A DNA stretch of 38,017 nt from Thermoleophilia bacterium (GTDB lineage: Bacteria > Actinomycetota > Thermoleophilia > UBA2241), in NCBI GenBank assembly GCA_016933475.1, contig JAFGAW010000066.1:1-38017 (forward strand), in the 5' to 3' direction. The notes below the pieces were generated by a model. That model was not told where the DNA came from. It saw nothing but the letters and a program-made list of their open reading frames with translations, and ran no database searches. Positions 7,568 to 15,796 of this stretch are shown one piece after another; the first letter of the stretch is position 1, and every line of letters starts with the position of its first letter. The position numbers and the translations under genes are program-made.

Positions 7568-7581
7568 TGACCGGCCGGTCA
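7568..7581. promoter_or_regulatory. 14-bp palindrome in the ino1 leader
   Basis: TGACCGGCCGGTCA is a perfect palindrome between the predicted ino1 transcription start and its ribosome-binding site. It could be an operator. A palindrome of this length is expected a few times by chance in a window of this size, so confidence is low. Confidence 0.3.
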
Positions 7582-7638
7582 GCTTGGTGCCGCAGACCCG
7601 CTCGTACGGGGCGGTCTGGGCTCAGACGAATGCGCGAG

Positions 7639-7647
7639 AGTATATCA
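7639..7647 (-). promoter_or_regulatory. Extended -10 promoter of ino1
   Basis: The minus strand reads TGATATACT, an extended -10 (TGn plus TATACT). The resulting leader is about 95 nt and carries the palindrome at 7568-7581 and the GGAGG of ino1. No clear -35 is seen, consistent with an extended -10 promoter. Confidence 0.55.
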
Positions 7648-7759
7648 CAGGGGGTCGGCGCGACCGGGGCGGCTCGAACGGGCCTGAGGGCGGGACCGGA
7701 GCCCGGCGGCCCCGGCTCGCCGGGTGCCGTCGAGGGCCACCGGGCGCGCCGCGCCGCCG

Positions 7760-8377
7760 TCAGAGCCCGGCGGCGGTGCGCTCCTCGGCACGCAGCTTGC
7801 GCATCACGTGGACGAGCCGGTGGACGACGGTCATCGGCGTGAGGACGGCGATCAGGACGAGCATGAACGGCAGCAGGCCCCACGGCTCGAAGACGAACCC
7901 GATGGCCAGCCCCACCAGTCGCTCGGGCCGCGACATGAAGCCCACCTTGCAGTCGGTGCCGAGCGCCTCGGCGCGGGCCCTGGCGTACGACACCATGAGG
8001 GCCGAGCCCAGGCAGACGAGCACGGCGACGAGCTCCCACAGGCGGCCCTCCCGGGCCATGTAGAACGCCAGCGCGCCGAAGGTGATGATCTCGGAGACGC
8101 GGTCGAGCGTCGAGTCGAGGAAGGCCCCCGACCTCGTGGGGCCCCGCCCGGCGCGGGCCACGGCGCCGTCGAGGGCGTCGCAGACCGCGGCGATGAGGAA
8201 GGTGAGCGCGGCCCAGAAGAAGTGCCCGCTCACGATGAGGCCCGCGGCGACGACGCTGAGCGCCACCCCCGCCGCGGTGAGGACGTCGGGGGTGACGCCA
8301 CGGGCGGCGAGGATCACGCCGAGCTTGTAGAAGCCGCGCCGAGCGCCGAGGGTGTAGGTGGTCTTGAGGTTGACCAC
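7760..8377 (-). CDS. Phosphatidylinositol-phosphate synthase (CDP-alcohol phosphatidyltransferase)
   Basis: 205 aa with about six membrane segments. The CDP-alcohol phosphotransferase signature D-x2-DG-x2-AR-x8-G-x3-D-x3-D is intact (CDALDGAVAR, then GAFLDSTLDR), giving four metal-binding aspartates. Proximity to ino1 argues that the acceptor is inositol-1-phosphate and the product phosphatidylinositol phosphate, as for mycobacterial PgsA1; substrate choice is inferred from this context and general similarity. The start is GTG at 8377, with only a weak ribosome-binding site. It lies 71 bp downstream of the PAP2 gene. Confidence 0.8.
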   Translation of the reverse strand: MVNLKTTYTLGARRGFYKLGVILAARGVTPDVLTAAGVALSVVAAGLIVSGHFFWAALTFLIAAVCDALDGAVARAGRGPTRSGAFLDSTLDRVSEIITFGALAFYMAREGRLWELVAVLVCLGSALMVSYARARAEALGTDCKVGFMSRPERLVGLAIGFVFEPWGLLPFMLVLIAVLTPMTVVHRLVHVMRKLRAEERTAAGL

Positions 8378-8448
8378 GGCCGCTCAGCCACCCGCCGTCG
8401 GGCGGGCCGGCGGTGCGGCGCGGGACGCAGCGCGAACGGACACGGCCG

Positions 8449-9252
8449 TCAGCCGCCCTCGCGCTCGCGCACGGCGATGACGGTCTGGAAGCTGGTCGTC
8501 GCCGTCGCTCTCGTGTGCACGGCGGCGTAGTACGCCGCCGCGGCCACCAGACCGCCGGCGACGGCGTCGAGGATGAAGTGATTGCCGCTGATGACGATGC
8601 TGGCGAGGACGGCGAAGGGGTAGGCAGCGGCGAGCCAGCGCACCCAGCGCGGCCGCGCGAGCATGAAGACGGCGATGGCGACGAAGAGCGCGTAGCCGAA
8701 GTGCAGGCTGGGCACGGCGGCGTACGGGTTGGCCAGCGGGCTGGGGCCGGCGACGATGGCGTCGGTCCAGTCGCGCAGGTAGGCCATGTCGACGATGCCG
8801 GACGAGAAGAGCATGCGCGGTGGCGCCGTGGGCAGGAGGGCGAAGACGCTGACCGCCATCAGGTTCATCATCACGAACCAGTTGCGGAACAGGTGCCACG
8901 CCTCGGCGCGACGCATGTACAGCCAGATCAGGCAGCCCACGGTGAGCGGCATGTGGGCGTACTGATAGAAGGCGACCGACCAGGCGACGATGAGGTCGAG
9001 ACGGCTGGCCACCGCCTGGACCCAGGGCTCGATGTAGATGCCGAGGGCCTTCTCGGCTCGGAGGACGGCCATGCCGTTGGCCACGGCGATGTCTTCGCGA
9101 CCGGTGGCCAGACCGTGGCCGACCTCGTAGAACACCAGGCAGACGAGCATCAAGAAGGACTCACGCAGGTGATGGCGAGACCCGCCCTGAGGCAGTGTGA
9201 CCGCGGCTTCGCGCCGCAGGTGCGTGGTGTCGGTCCGCAGCCGCATGATCAT
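8449..9252 (-). CDS. PAP2-superfamily membrane phosphatase/phosphotransferase (Aur1/Ipt1-like)
   Basis: 267 aa with about six membrane segments. PAP2 motifs are visible: PSLHFGYALF (residues about 183-192, SxxH) and the final GNHFILDAVAGG (HxxxD). The C-terminal arrangement resembles the inositolphosphotransferase-type PAP2_3 group. It is the first gene of a unit with PIP synthase and ino1. It could therefore dephosphorylate phosphatidylinositol phosphate or move phosphoinositol groups; both are inferences from context. The start is ATG at 9252, with a second ATG two codons on. A promoter (TTGTCG-18-TATCGT) lies at 9309-9338. Confidence 0.75.
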   Translation of the reverse strand: MIMRLRTDTTHLRREAAVTLPQGGSRHHLRESFLMLVCLVFYEVGHGLATGREDIAVANGMAVLRAEKALGIYIEPWVQAVASRLDLIVAWSVAFYQYAHMPLTVGCLIWLYMRRAEAWHLFRNWFVMMNLMAVSVFALLPTAPPRMLFSSGIVDMAYLRDWTDAIVAGPSPLANPYAAVPSLHFGYALFVAIAVFMLARPRWVRWLAAAYPFAVLASIVISGNHFILDAVAGGLVAAAAYYAAVHTRATATTSFQTVIAVREREGG

Positions 9253-9308
9253 CGCATCGCTCGGGACACGCGTGTCGGCCGCACTGACCCGGCCCTCCCG
9301 TCCTCGTC

Positions 9309-9338
9309 ACGATACCAGAGCGCTCAGAACCCCGACAA
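9309..9338 (-). promoter_or_regulatory. Promoter of the PAP2 / PIP synthase unit
   Basis: The minus strand carries TTGTCG (9333-9338), an 18-bp spacer and TATCGT (9309-9314). The leader would be about 50 nt. Confidence 0.5.
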
Positions 9339-9361
9339 GTGAGCGTGCAAGACAGAAGCGC

Positions 9362-9437
9362 TGGTGGGCCGTGAAGGATTCGAACCTTCGACCTTGGGAT
9401 TAAGAGTCCCCTGCTCTACCAACTAAGCTAACGGCCC
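9362..9437 (-). tRNA. tRNA-Lys (CTT)
   Basis: The minus strand folds as a full cloverleaf. The acceptor GGGCCGT pairs with ACGGCCC, the D-arm is TAGCTTAGTTGGTAGAGCA, the anticodon stem-loop is GGGGA-CTCTTAA-TCCCA with anticodon CTT, and the T-arm is AAGGTTCGAATCCTT. The 3' CCA is encoded at 9362-9364. It lies 95 bp past the heavy-metal-binding gene on the same strand. Confidence 0.95.
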
Positions 9438-9532
9438 ACGGGTCGGCGAGGCGCAATGGTACCAGCCTCGCCTGCCTCTGCCAAACGTGCCGGGTGCGGG
9501 CGGGTGTCGCCGGCCGCCCCGCGGGAGCCGCC

Positions 9533-9784
9533 TCAGGCGCCCACGGCCTGCTCCCCGGCGACCGTGTAGCCCTCTCCCTCGATCGCCTCCTGTATGGTCG
9601 CGAGCTGGACCGCCGCGCGGTCGAACTCGACGGCGACGGTCTTGGTCGCGACCTCGACCTCGACGCGGGCGACGCCGGGCAGCCGACCGACCGCCTTCTC
9701 GATGGCCATCTTGCAGTGCGCGCACGACACGTCGGGCACGCTCAGGACGGTGTGGACGGTACGCTGCGGCTCGGGCATGCTCAC
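9533..9784 (-). CDS. Heavy-metal-associated (HMA) domain protein
   Basis: 83 aa, a single ferredoxin-like HMA domain. The metal-binding loop DVSCAHCK (CxxC) sits near residue 20, and the remainder fits the copper-chaperone fold (VGRLPGVARVEVEVATKTVAVEFD). Relatives bind Cu(I) or other soft metals. No P-type ATPase or metal sensor is visible nearby. The start is GTG at 9784 in a GTGA overlap with the ricT stop; an ATG two codons later is possible. The gene is therefore translationally coupled to the replication cluster upstream. Confidence 0.8.
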   Translation of the reverse strand: MSMPEPQRTVHTVLSVPDVSCAHCKMAIEKAVGRLPGVARVEVEVATKTVAVEFDRAAVQLATIQEAIEGEGYTVAGEQAVGA

Positions 9785-10593
9785 TCCCCGCTCTCGCTCT
9801 GCACCGGCAGCTCGGCGAGCCGGTAGGTCGCCGTCAGCCCCCCGCCCAGATCGACGGTCACGCTGTCGCTCGCGGCGCTGAGGTCGACGACTCTACCTTC
9901 CCCGCCCGGAGTGGCGATAACCGCACCCTTCCGTGGGGCGCGCTTCTTGAACGACGTGTACACGCCGTGCTCGTACTTGAGGCAGCACATGAGACGCCCG
10001 CAGGCGCCCGAGATCTTGGCCGGGTTGAGCGGCAGGTTCTGGTCTTTGGCCATGCGGATCGACACCGGGTCCTGGTCGCCGGCGAACGTGCTGCAGCAGA
10101 GACTGCGCCCGCAGGGCCCGTACCCGCCCACGGTGCGCGCCTCGTCGCGAGCGCTGATCTGCTTGAGCTCCACGCGCCGGCCGAGCCGGTCGTTGAGACG
10201 GCGCGCCAGCTCGCGGAAGTCGACGCGCTCCTCGGCGAAGAAGGTGACGTTGAGGCGGCCGCCGTCGAAGGAGCGCGTGGCGCCGACCACCTTCATCGCC
10301 AGCCCGAGTTCGCGCGCGAGCTCACGGCAGGCCGTACGCGTCTCCTGCTCGAGGGCGGCCCCCTCGCTCACGGCGGCGAAGTCGTCGGGGCCGGCCTTGC
10401 GCACGACGCGCTTGAGGCCGCCGGGCGCTTGCCCGGCGGCGACCTCGGCGGGAGCGAGAACGACGCGCCCGAAGTCGAGCCCGCGCGCCGTGTCGACGAC
10501 CACGTGGTCGCCGATCTCGAGCTCGAGCTCGCGGGCATCGAACTGGTACACCTTGCCGCCGCCCCTGAAGACGACGCTCACTACTCTCGTCAC
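9781..10593 (-). CDS. ricT: PSP1 domain protein (RicT/YaaT family)
   Basis: 270 aa from the GTG at 10593, which overlaps the holB stop as GTGA; the ORF-track entry continues the frame far upstream into shadow sequence. The PSP1 core carries the conserved cysteine clusters YGPCGRSLCCSTF and GACGRLMCCLKYE. In Bacillus, RicT works with RicA and RicF in an Fe-S complex affecting RNase Y and development, and its gene also follows holB. The tmk-holB-ricT order here matches that conserved neighbourhood. Partners RicA and RicF are not in the window, so the role here is open. Confidence 0.85.
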   Translation of the reverse strand: MTRVVSVVFRGGGKVYQFDARELELEIGDHVVVDTARGLDFGRVVLAPAEVAAGQAPGGLKRVVRKAGPDDFAAVSEGAALEQETRTACRELARELGLAMKVVGATRSFDGGRLNVTFFAEERVDFRELARRLNDRLGRRVELKQISARDEARTVGGYGPCGRSLCCSTFAGDQDPVSIRMAKDQNLPLNPAKISGACGRLMCCLKYEHGVYTSFKKRAPRKGAVIATPGGEGRVVDLSAASDSVTVDLGGGLTATYRLAELPVQSESGE

Positions 10594-11747
10594 GCGCCGG
10601 TGACCTCCTCGAAGCGGACCATCATCGCCTGAAGGGCCAGCTTCTGATCGATGTTCAGGTACAGGTCGCCGCGCGTCGCCGCGATGATGCCGAGCAGACG
10701 ACGGTACACCTCGGGAGCGGCGAGGGCGCTCTCCTCGAGGCTCGCCCGCCGGTCCACGTTCAAGATGGTAGCAGGTGCGCCGCAGGAGAGCGCGAGCAGG
10801 TCGCGCAGCCACGACGCCAGCAGGTCGAGTGCATCGAGGGCGGCGAGGCGGCGGCGGCGCAGCTGCTCGCGCTTCGCCCGCGCCTCGACGGCCTTGACCC
10901 GGCGCTCGCGCTCTCGCTTGTCGGAGAACGCCTGCTCGGTCGCGGCGACCTCGGCCGCGGCGCGTGCCGCGACCTCCTCGCCGACGGCCGCGGTCTCGGC
11001 CTCGAGGAGGGCGATGAAGGCCGGCCCCGGGCGCCGCGTCTGCCCGTCGCCGCCGGCCGGGCCGCCGGCCGGGCCGCCGACGAGGCGCGCGGCCTGCACG
11101 AGGTACTGCTCGCGGCGACGCGGTCCGCGGGCGTCGGCCGCCAGCCGCGCCGCCCGGTCGACCGAGCCGCGCGCCAGCCGGGCGAGGGTCGCGGCCTCGT
11201 CGCCGGAGACGCCGTGGACGCGTGCGAGGTGCTCGGCGACCTCGGCCTCGGAGATGGGGGCGAGGTCGATCACCTGACAGCGCGAGACGATCGTCGGCTT
11301 GACCCTCTCGACGCGGTCGCTGACGAGCAGGAAGTGGACGTGCGCCGGGGGCTCCTCGAGGCTCTTGAGCAGCTTGTTGGCGGCCGCATCGTTGATGTAG
11401 CTGAGACGCTCGCACTCGGGGATCACCCACACCCGGCGCGCCGCGGAGAAGGGCCGCAGGGACAGGTCGGCGACCAGGGCGTCGATCTGCTCGATGCGGA
11501 TCTGGTCGCCCTCGGCCTCGATCACCGCGAGGTCGGGGTGCAGGCCGCGGCGCGCGCGCTCGCACTCGTCGCAGGCGCCGCAGCCGGCACAGCTGGTGAC
11601 CAGGGCCACGGCGAGCTCGCGGGCGAGGTCGAGCTTGCCCAGGCCCTCGGGCCCGGCGAACAGGTAGGCGTGACTCAGGCGGTCCTCGCGGAGGGCGCGC
11701 TCGAGCACCCTCTTGACGCGCGCCTGCCCGGCGACGCCCTCAAACAC
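10590..11747 (-). CDS. holB: DNA polymerase III subunit delta'
   Basis: 385 aa from the GTG at 11747, overlapping the tmk stop by 8 bases (GTGTTTGA); the 456-aa ORF begins in tmk sequence. AAA+ clamp-loader features are visible: the P-loop-like AGPEGLGKLDLA near residue 35, a four-cysteine zinc module CAGCGACDEC, LLKSLEEPP, and the SRC arginine-finger motif in TIVSRCQVIDL. The last Walker A position is Leu rather than Ser/Thr, as in delta' subunits that do not hydrolyse ATP. A Lys/Arg/Ala-rich helical stretch and a GGPAGGPAGG segment lie in the C-terminal half. It functions in loading the sliding clamp. Confidence 0.88.
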   Translation of the reverse strand: MFEGVAGQARVKRVLERALREDRLSHAYLFAGPEGLGKLDLARELAVALVTSCAGCGACDECERARRGLHPDLAVIEAEGDQIRIEQIDALVADLSLRPFSAARRVWVIPECERLSYINDAAANKLLKSLEEPPAHVHFLLVSDRVERVKPTIVSRCQVIDLAPISEAEVAEHLARVHGVSGDEAATLARLARGSVDRAARLAADARGPRRREQYLVQAARLVGGPAGGPAGGDGQTRRPGPAFIALLEAETAAVGEEVAARAAAEVAATEQAFSDKRERERRVKAVEARAKREQLRRRRLAALDALDLLASWLRDLLALSCGAPATILNVDRRASLEESALAAPEVYRRLLGIIAATRGDLYLNIDQKLALQAMMVRFEEVTGA

Positions 11748-12393
11748 GGCGCGCCTCGAGCAGACGGCCGCACTCGGCCTCGATCTCAGCGGCGACGACC
11801 CCGGGGGGCCGCTCGCCGTCGACCAGGCGGAGGCGGCCGGGAAAGCGCGCCGCGAGCTCACGGAATCCGTCGCGTACGCGGCGCTGGAACTCGAGGCCCT
11901 CGCGCTCGATGCGGTCGGGAGCCCCACCCACCCGCGCGAGCCCGGTCGCGGGGTCGACATCGAGCACGAAGGTGACGTCGGGCAGGACTCCCTGCAGACC
12001 CGGCTCGTTCAGCGCGTACACGACGTCGACGCCGAGGCCGCGGGCGTGGCCCTGGTAGGCGAGGGACGAGTCGAGGAAGCGGTCGAGCACGAGCACGCGG
12101 CCGGCGGCGAGCGCCGGCCGCACGACCTCGGCGACGAGCTGGGCACGGGCGGCGGCGTACAGCAAGGCCTCGGTCCACGGCGCCAGGCCGTCGGGACCGT
12201 GGAGAAGCAGGGCACGGATGCGCTCGCCGGCCTCGGTGCCGCCGGGCTCGCGGATCACGGCGGCCGGTGCGCCGGCCGCACCCACCGGGAGCCCGCGCCC
12301 GACGAGCGCCTCGCACAGCAGCTCGGCCTGGGTGGACTTGCCGCAGCCGTCGACGCCTTCGAAGGAGACGAGCAGGCCGGGAAGAGTCGTCAC
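11740..12393 (-). CDS. tmk: Thymidylate kinase
   Basis: 217 aa from the GTG at 12393, preceded closely by GAGGAGGGCGT; the 391-aa ORF-track entry adds upstream shadow sequence. The P-loop FEGVDGCGKSTQ, the IREPGGTEAGERIR segment, the DRFLDSSLAYQG motif and the base/lid region GAPDRIE are all present. It phosphorylates dTMP to dTDP in the cytosol. It lies 37 bp downstream of topA and overlaps holB, forming a replication and nucleotide-supply unit. Confidence 0.92.
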   Translation of the reverse strand: MTTLPGLLVSFEGVDGCGKSTQAELLCEALVGRGLPVGAAGAPAAVIREPGGTEAGERIRALLLHGPDGLAPWTEALLYAAARAQLVAEVVRPALAAGRVLVLDRFLDSSLAYQGHARGLGVDVVYALNEPGLQGVLPDVTFVLDVDPATGLARVGGAPDRIEREGLEFQRRVRDGFRELAARFPGRLRLVDGERPPGVVAAEIEAECGRLLEARRV

Positions 12394-12430
12394 ACGCCCT
12401 CCTCGAGACTCGCCGATCGGGGCGGCGCGC

Positions 12431-14719
12431 TCAGCCCGTCGTATGCGACTTCGAGCGCGAGCGCGCCTTGTACGCGGCCTTGGTGGGGCAGTCCATGTCG
12501 AGACAGAGCACCCACGGCCGACCGCGGCCGCCCGCGCCCAGCACCTTGATCTCGGGCCATCCGCACTCCGCACAGGTCTTGCCGGTCGGCATGATGGTAC
12601 CGCGCTGGGGGAGCGGGAACGTCTGCCCGCAACCCCGACGGCCGTCGGGACCGGGCGCCTCGCCCTCCTTGCCCACGCAGGCCGCGAAGCGCTTGCCGGT
12701 CTTGCCGCGCAAGACGCGCAGCTGCCCGCCGCAGTTCTTGCAGACGCCCAGCGTGAGGTCTTCGCGCACGCCGCTGCGGATGCGGTCGCGCACCTCGTCG
12801 ATGTGCCTGTCGAGCAGACGCCACGCCTCTTCGAGCATGCGCTGGCTGTCGGCCACGACCTCCTCGCGGCGCAGCTCGCCCTCGCTGATGCGGTCCATCT
12901 CGCCTTCGAGCTCACGGGTCATGGCGCTCGAGGAGATGTCGAGGGGCGCCTCCTGCATCGCCACGTCGAAGGCTGCGATGAGGGCGACGCCGAGCTCGGT
13001 CGGCTCGACCGGGTTGTCGCGCACGTAGTTGCGGTCGTACAGGTGCTGGATGATGTCGGCCCGCGTCGCCTTGGTGCCGAGGCCGAGCTCCTCCATCTTC
13101 TCGATGAGAGGGCCCTGGCCGTAGCGCGACGGCGGCTGGGTCTCCTTGGCGTCGACCTGCAGCTCGAGGACGGGGAATTCGTCGCCGACCGTCACGGCCG
13201 GCAGCGGCCGATCGCGCTTGGCCGCGTAGCGCTCGTAGACCTCGAGGAAACCGGGGCTGGCGACGCGGCTGCCGCGAGCGAGGAACGGCTCGCCGCCGAT
13301 GCCGACGTCGAGCCGCTGCCCCTCGATCACCGCCGCCGGGAGCAGGGTGGCGAGGAACCGGCGCACGACGAGGTCGTAGACCTTGGCGGCGTCGCCGCTG
13401 AGCTCGCCGCGCGGCACGTCGACCGGGTAGATCGGCGGGTGGTCGGTGGTGCGCCGCTTGCCGCGCGTGGGCGTGAGACGCTCCTGCGCAGCGAGGCGCG
13501 CCGCGACCCCCGCCACCGGCTTGTGCGACGAGAGCTGGTGCAGGCTGCCCTTGAGGTCGAGCGACGGCGGGTAGACGGTGTTGTCGGTGCGCGGGTAGCT
13601 GATGAGGCCGTCGAGGTACAGGCTCTCGGCGGCGCGCATGGCGCGCGCCGGCGAGACGCCGACGCCCGAGGCGGCGCTCATGAGCGCGGTCGTGTTGAAC
13701 GGCGGCGGCGGGGCGACCTGGCGCGGCTGAGCCTTGTAACCGGTCACGACGGCGACCTCGGCCGCCGCCGCGCGGGCGCGCGCCGTCTCGGCGGCCTCGG
13801 CGTCGTCGAAGCGACCGCCGGCGTGGGCGACGGCGAGCGGCCCGTCGGCCGTCTCGATCACGGCGCCGAGCTCCCAGTAGGGCACGGGCACGAAAGCACG
13901 GCGCTCGAGCTCGCGGTCGACCACGAGGCGCAGCGTCGGTGTCTGCACGCGGCCCACCGAGAGGAACTCGCTGCCGTAGCGGTAGGAGGCGAGAGACATG
14001 AAACGCGTGAGCACGGCGCCCCAGACGAGATCGATGTCCTGCCGCGAGTGGGCGGCCTCGGCGAGGCTGAAGTCGACGGTGGAGGGCTTGGCGAAGGCGG
14101 CCTTGACCTCTTCGGCCGTGAGGGCGCTGTAGCGCGCCCGGTGGTGCCGATCGACGACGGCGGCCGGGAGCATGGCCTTGACCCTGGGGTCGGCGGAGGC
14201 GGCCGCCGTGGCGGCCGCCTTCGGGGCGGCGGCCTTGGCGCCGGCCGCCGCCTTGCCTCCGGCGGCGCGGCGCCCGCGGCCGGCCTTGCCTCCGTCGGCC
14301 GGGTCGGCCGGGTGCCGCAGGAGCGCATCGCCGCGGAGGATCTCGAGCGCCTCGTGGCCGATGAGCTCGCCCTCGCGGTCGTAGTCGGTGGCGATGATGA
14401 CCTCGTCGGCGCCCTTGGCGGCGGTGCGCAGCGCGGCCAGCGTGGACACGGCGCCACCGTCGACGACCCAGGCGAGGTCGGGCCGGCGGATCATGTCGCC
14501 CAAGGTCTTGAGGCTCCAGCGCTTGTAGCTGCGCGGGAAGACGGTCTCCATGACGTGGCCGCGCAGGCCGATGGCGACGGCTTCGTCGCCTTGCCACTCG
14601 AAGCGGTAGGAGCGCACCTTCTGGCGGCCGCGACCGTGCTCCTTGACCGCGACGGCCTCACCCAGGATCTGGGCGATCTTCTTGGCTGCCGAATCCTTCT
14701 CAGTGACGATCAGTCTCAT
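12431..14719 (-). CDS. topA: DNA topoisomerase I, archaeal-type TopA
   Basis: 762 aa type IA topoisomerase from the ATG at 14719. The TOPRIM domain has TEKDSA (E7) and TDYDREGELIG (D112, D114). The catalytic loop is LISYPRTDNTVYP with nucleophile Tyr375. These versions (DYDREGELIG, SYPRTDN) are typical of archaeal TopA rather than the usual bacterial DxDREGE and YMRTDS forms. A Lys/Ala/Gly-rich insertion of about 55-60 residues (roughly 135-192) interrupts the TOPRIM region. The C-terminus has zinc-ribbon-like cysteines (VCKNCGG, then KTCAECGW and CLDMDC). It relaxes negative supercoils and is probably essential, since it is the topA of the replication cluster. It leads directly into tmk. Confidence 0.88.
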   Translation of the reverse strand: MRLIVTEKDSAAKKIAQILGEAVAVKEHGRGRQKVRSYRFEWQGDEAVAIGLRGHVMETVFPRSYKRWSLKTLGDMIRRPDLAWVVDGGAVSTLAALRTAAKGADEVIIATDYDREGELIGHEALEILRGDALLRHPADPADGGKAGRGRRAAGGKAAAGAKAAAPKAAATAAASADPRVKAMLPAAVVDRHHRARYSALTAEEVKAAFAKPSTVDFSLAEAAHSRQDIDLVWGAVLTRFMSLASYRYGSEFLSVGRVQTPTLRLVVDRELERRAFVPVPYWELGAVIETADGPLAVAHAGGRFDDAEAAETARARAAAAEVAVVTGYKAQPRQVAPPPPFNTTALMSAASGVGVSPARAMRAAESLYLDGLISYPRTDNTVYPPSLDLKGSLHQLSSHKPVAGVAARLAAQERLTPTRGKRRTTDHPPIYPVDVPRGELSGDAAKVYDLVVRRFLATLLPAAVIEGQRLDVGIGGEPFLARGSRVASPGFLEVYERYAAKRDRPLPAVTVGDEFPVLELQVDAKETQPPSRYGQGPLIEKMEELGLGTKATRADIIQHLYDRNYVRDNPVEPTELGVALIAAFDVAMQEAPLDISSSAMTRELEGEMDRISEGELRREEVVADSQRMLEEAWRLLDRHIDEVRDRIRSGVREDLTLGVCKNCGGQLRVLRGKTGKRFAACVGKEGEAPGPDGRRGCGQTFPLPQRGTIMPTGKTCAECGWPEIKVLGAGGRGRPWVLCLDMDCPTKAAYKARSRSKSHTTG

Positions 14720-14807
14720 GCTTGCTCACTCGTGACGCCGGCGCCGTAGGGCGCGGACAGGGGACCAGTACCACGCGGACCGCAGCTTGTCGAGGTGGAC
14801 GACGCGG

Positions 14808-15158
14808 TCAGCCGAGGCCGGCGAGGGCCTCGTCGCGTGTGCCGTGGACGGTGAAGACCTGGTCGAGACCGGTGACCGACAGGATGCGCTGGACGGGCCG
14901 CGTGGCGACGACCAGCGCGATGGTACCACCGAAGTCGTTGACGCGGCGCACGCCGCCGATCAGGACGCCGAGAGCGGTGGAGTCGATGAAGGTGACGGCG
15001 GAGAGGTCGATCACCATGTCGCGCACGCCGGTCTCGAAGAGCTCGAGCATGTGCTCCTTGAGCCGCGGCGCGGTGTAGATGTCGACCTCGCCGGTCAACG
15101 TGACCAGCCCGACGGTGTCCTGCAGGCGCGCGCTGTCGACACTGAAGGTTGTGCTCAT
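14808..15158 (-). CDS. STAS-domain anti-sigma factor antagonist
   Basis: 116 aa from the ATG at 15158, which overlaps the upstream stop as TGATG. The whole protein is one STAS domain with the SpoIIAA-like loop VTFIDSTALGVLIG, where the Ser of DST is the usual phosphorylation site. Such proteins bind and release an anti-sigma kinase. No cognate RsbW/SpoIIAB kinase or sigma factor lies in the window, so the partner is unknown. It is the last gene of the amidohydrolase-TPR-STAS unit. The longer ORF-track entry is this frame extended upstream. Confidence 0.88.
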   Translation of the reverse strand: MSTTFSVDSARLQDTVGLVTLTGEVDIYTAPRLKEHMLELFETGVRDMVIDLSAVTFIDSTALGVLIGGVRRVNDFGGTIALVVATRPVQRILSVTGLDQVFTVHGTRDEALAGLG

Positions 15159-15796
15159 CAGGGTGTTCCCTCGCCGTCGGGGCTGTTGGCTGCGATCCAA
15201 TCCTTCACGAACTCGGCGTCGGCCGAATCGGGCTCGAGCTGGAGGTAGCGCGTGTACGCCAGCAGGGCGCGGTCGGTGTCGCCGATGCTGGCGGCGATCT
15301 CGCCCATGACCAGGAAGTACTTGGCCTCCTTGGGCGCGAGACTGGTGAGCTGGCCGTAGACGTTGACCGCCATCTCGTAGTCCTGCAGGGTGAGGTAGAC
15401 GTCGGCCAGGGTCTCGAGCACCTCGCGGCGCGCGGCCTTGGTCTCGGCCCCCTCCTGCTCCTCGAGGAGCGTGGCCTGGCGCTCGTAGGCGATGACCGCC
15501 TTGCGCCAGTCGGCCTCGCGCGCCTCGAGGTCCTGCTGCGCGTTGCCGCGCGACATCAGGGTGTCGCCCAGCTCGCCCCACAGGGCCACGTCGGTCTCGT
15601 CGGCGCGCAGCTGCTGCTCGAGGGCGGCGATCTCGTCGTCGAGCTGCTCGACCGGGTCGTCGCCGATACCGCCGCCGCGCTGACAGCTCGAGAGCGCCCC
15701 GGAGTAGCCGACGACGAGAAAGGCCGCCATCAGGAACGCCATGCCGCCGAAGATGATGCGCTGCCAGAACTTGACCTTCTTGCGATCGAGAAGCAC
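15158..15796 (-). CDS. Membrane-anchored TPR protein
   Basis: 212 aa. One transmembrane segment (about residues 12-32, IIFGGMAFLMAAFLVVGYSG) is followed by a Cys in LSSCQRGGG, a Glu/Gln-rich helix and about three tetratricopeptide repeats (VLETLADVYLTLQDYEMAVNVY, YFLVMGEIAASIGDTDRALLAY). It is probably an envelope scaffold with the TPR part outside the membrane. The start is GTG at 15796, overlapping the amidohydrolase TAG stop by one base. The function is unknown. Confidence 0.75.
   Translation of the reverse strand: MLLDRKKVKFWQRIIFGGMAFLMAAFLVVGYSGALSSCQRGGGIGDDPVEQLDDEIAALEQQLRADETDVALWGELGDTLMSRGNAQQDLEAREADWRKAVIAYERQATLLEEQEGAETKAARREVLETLADVYLTLQDYEMAVNVYGQLTSLAPKEAKYFLVMGEIAASIGDTDRALLAYTRYLQLEPDSADAEFVKDWIAANSPDGEGTP

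Noticed and set aside
12218-14749. 843-aa plus-strand ORF
   Set aside because: It is antisense to topA, whose motifs are clear; shadow of high third-position GC.
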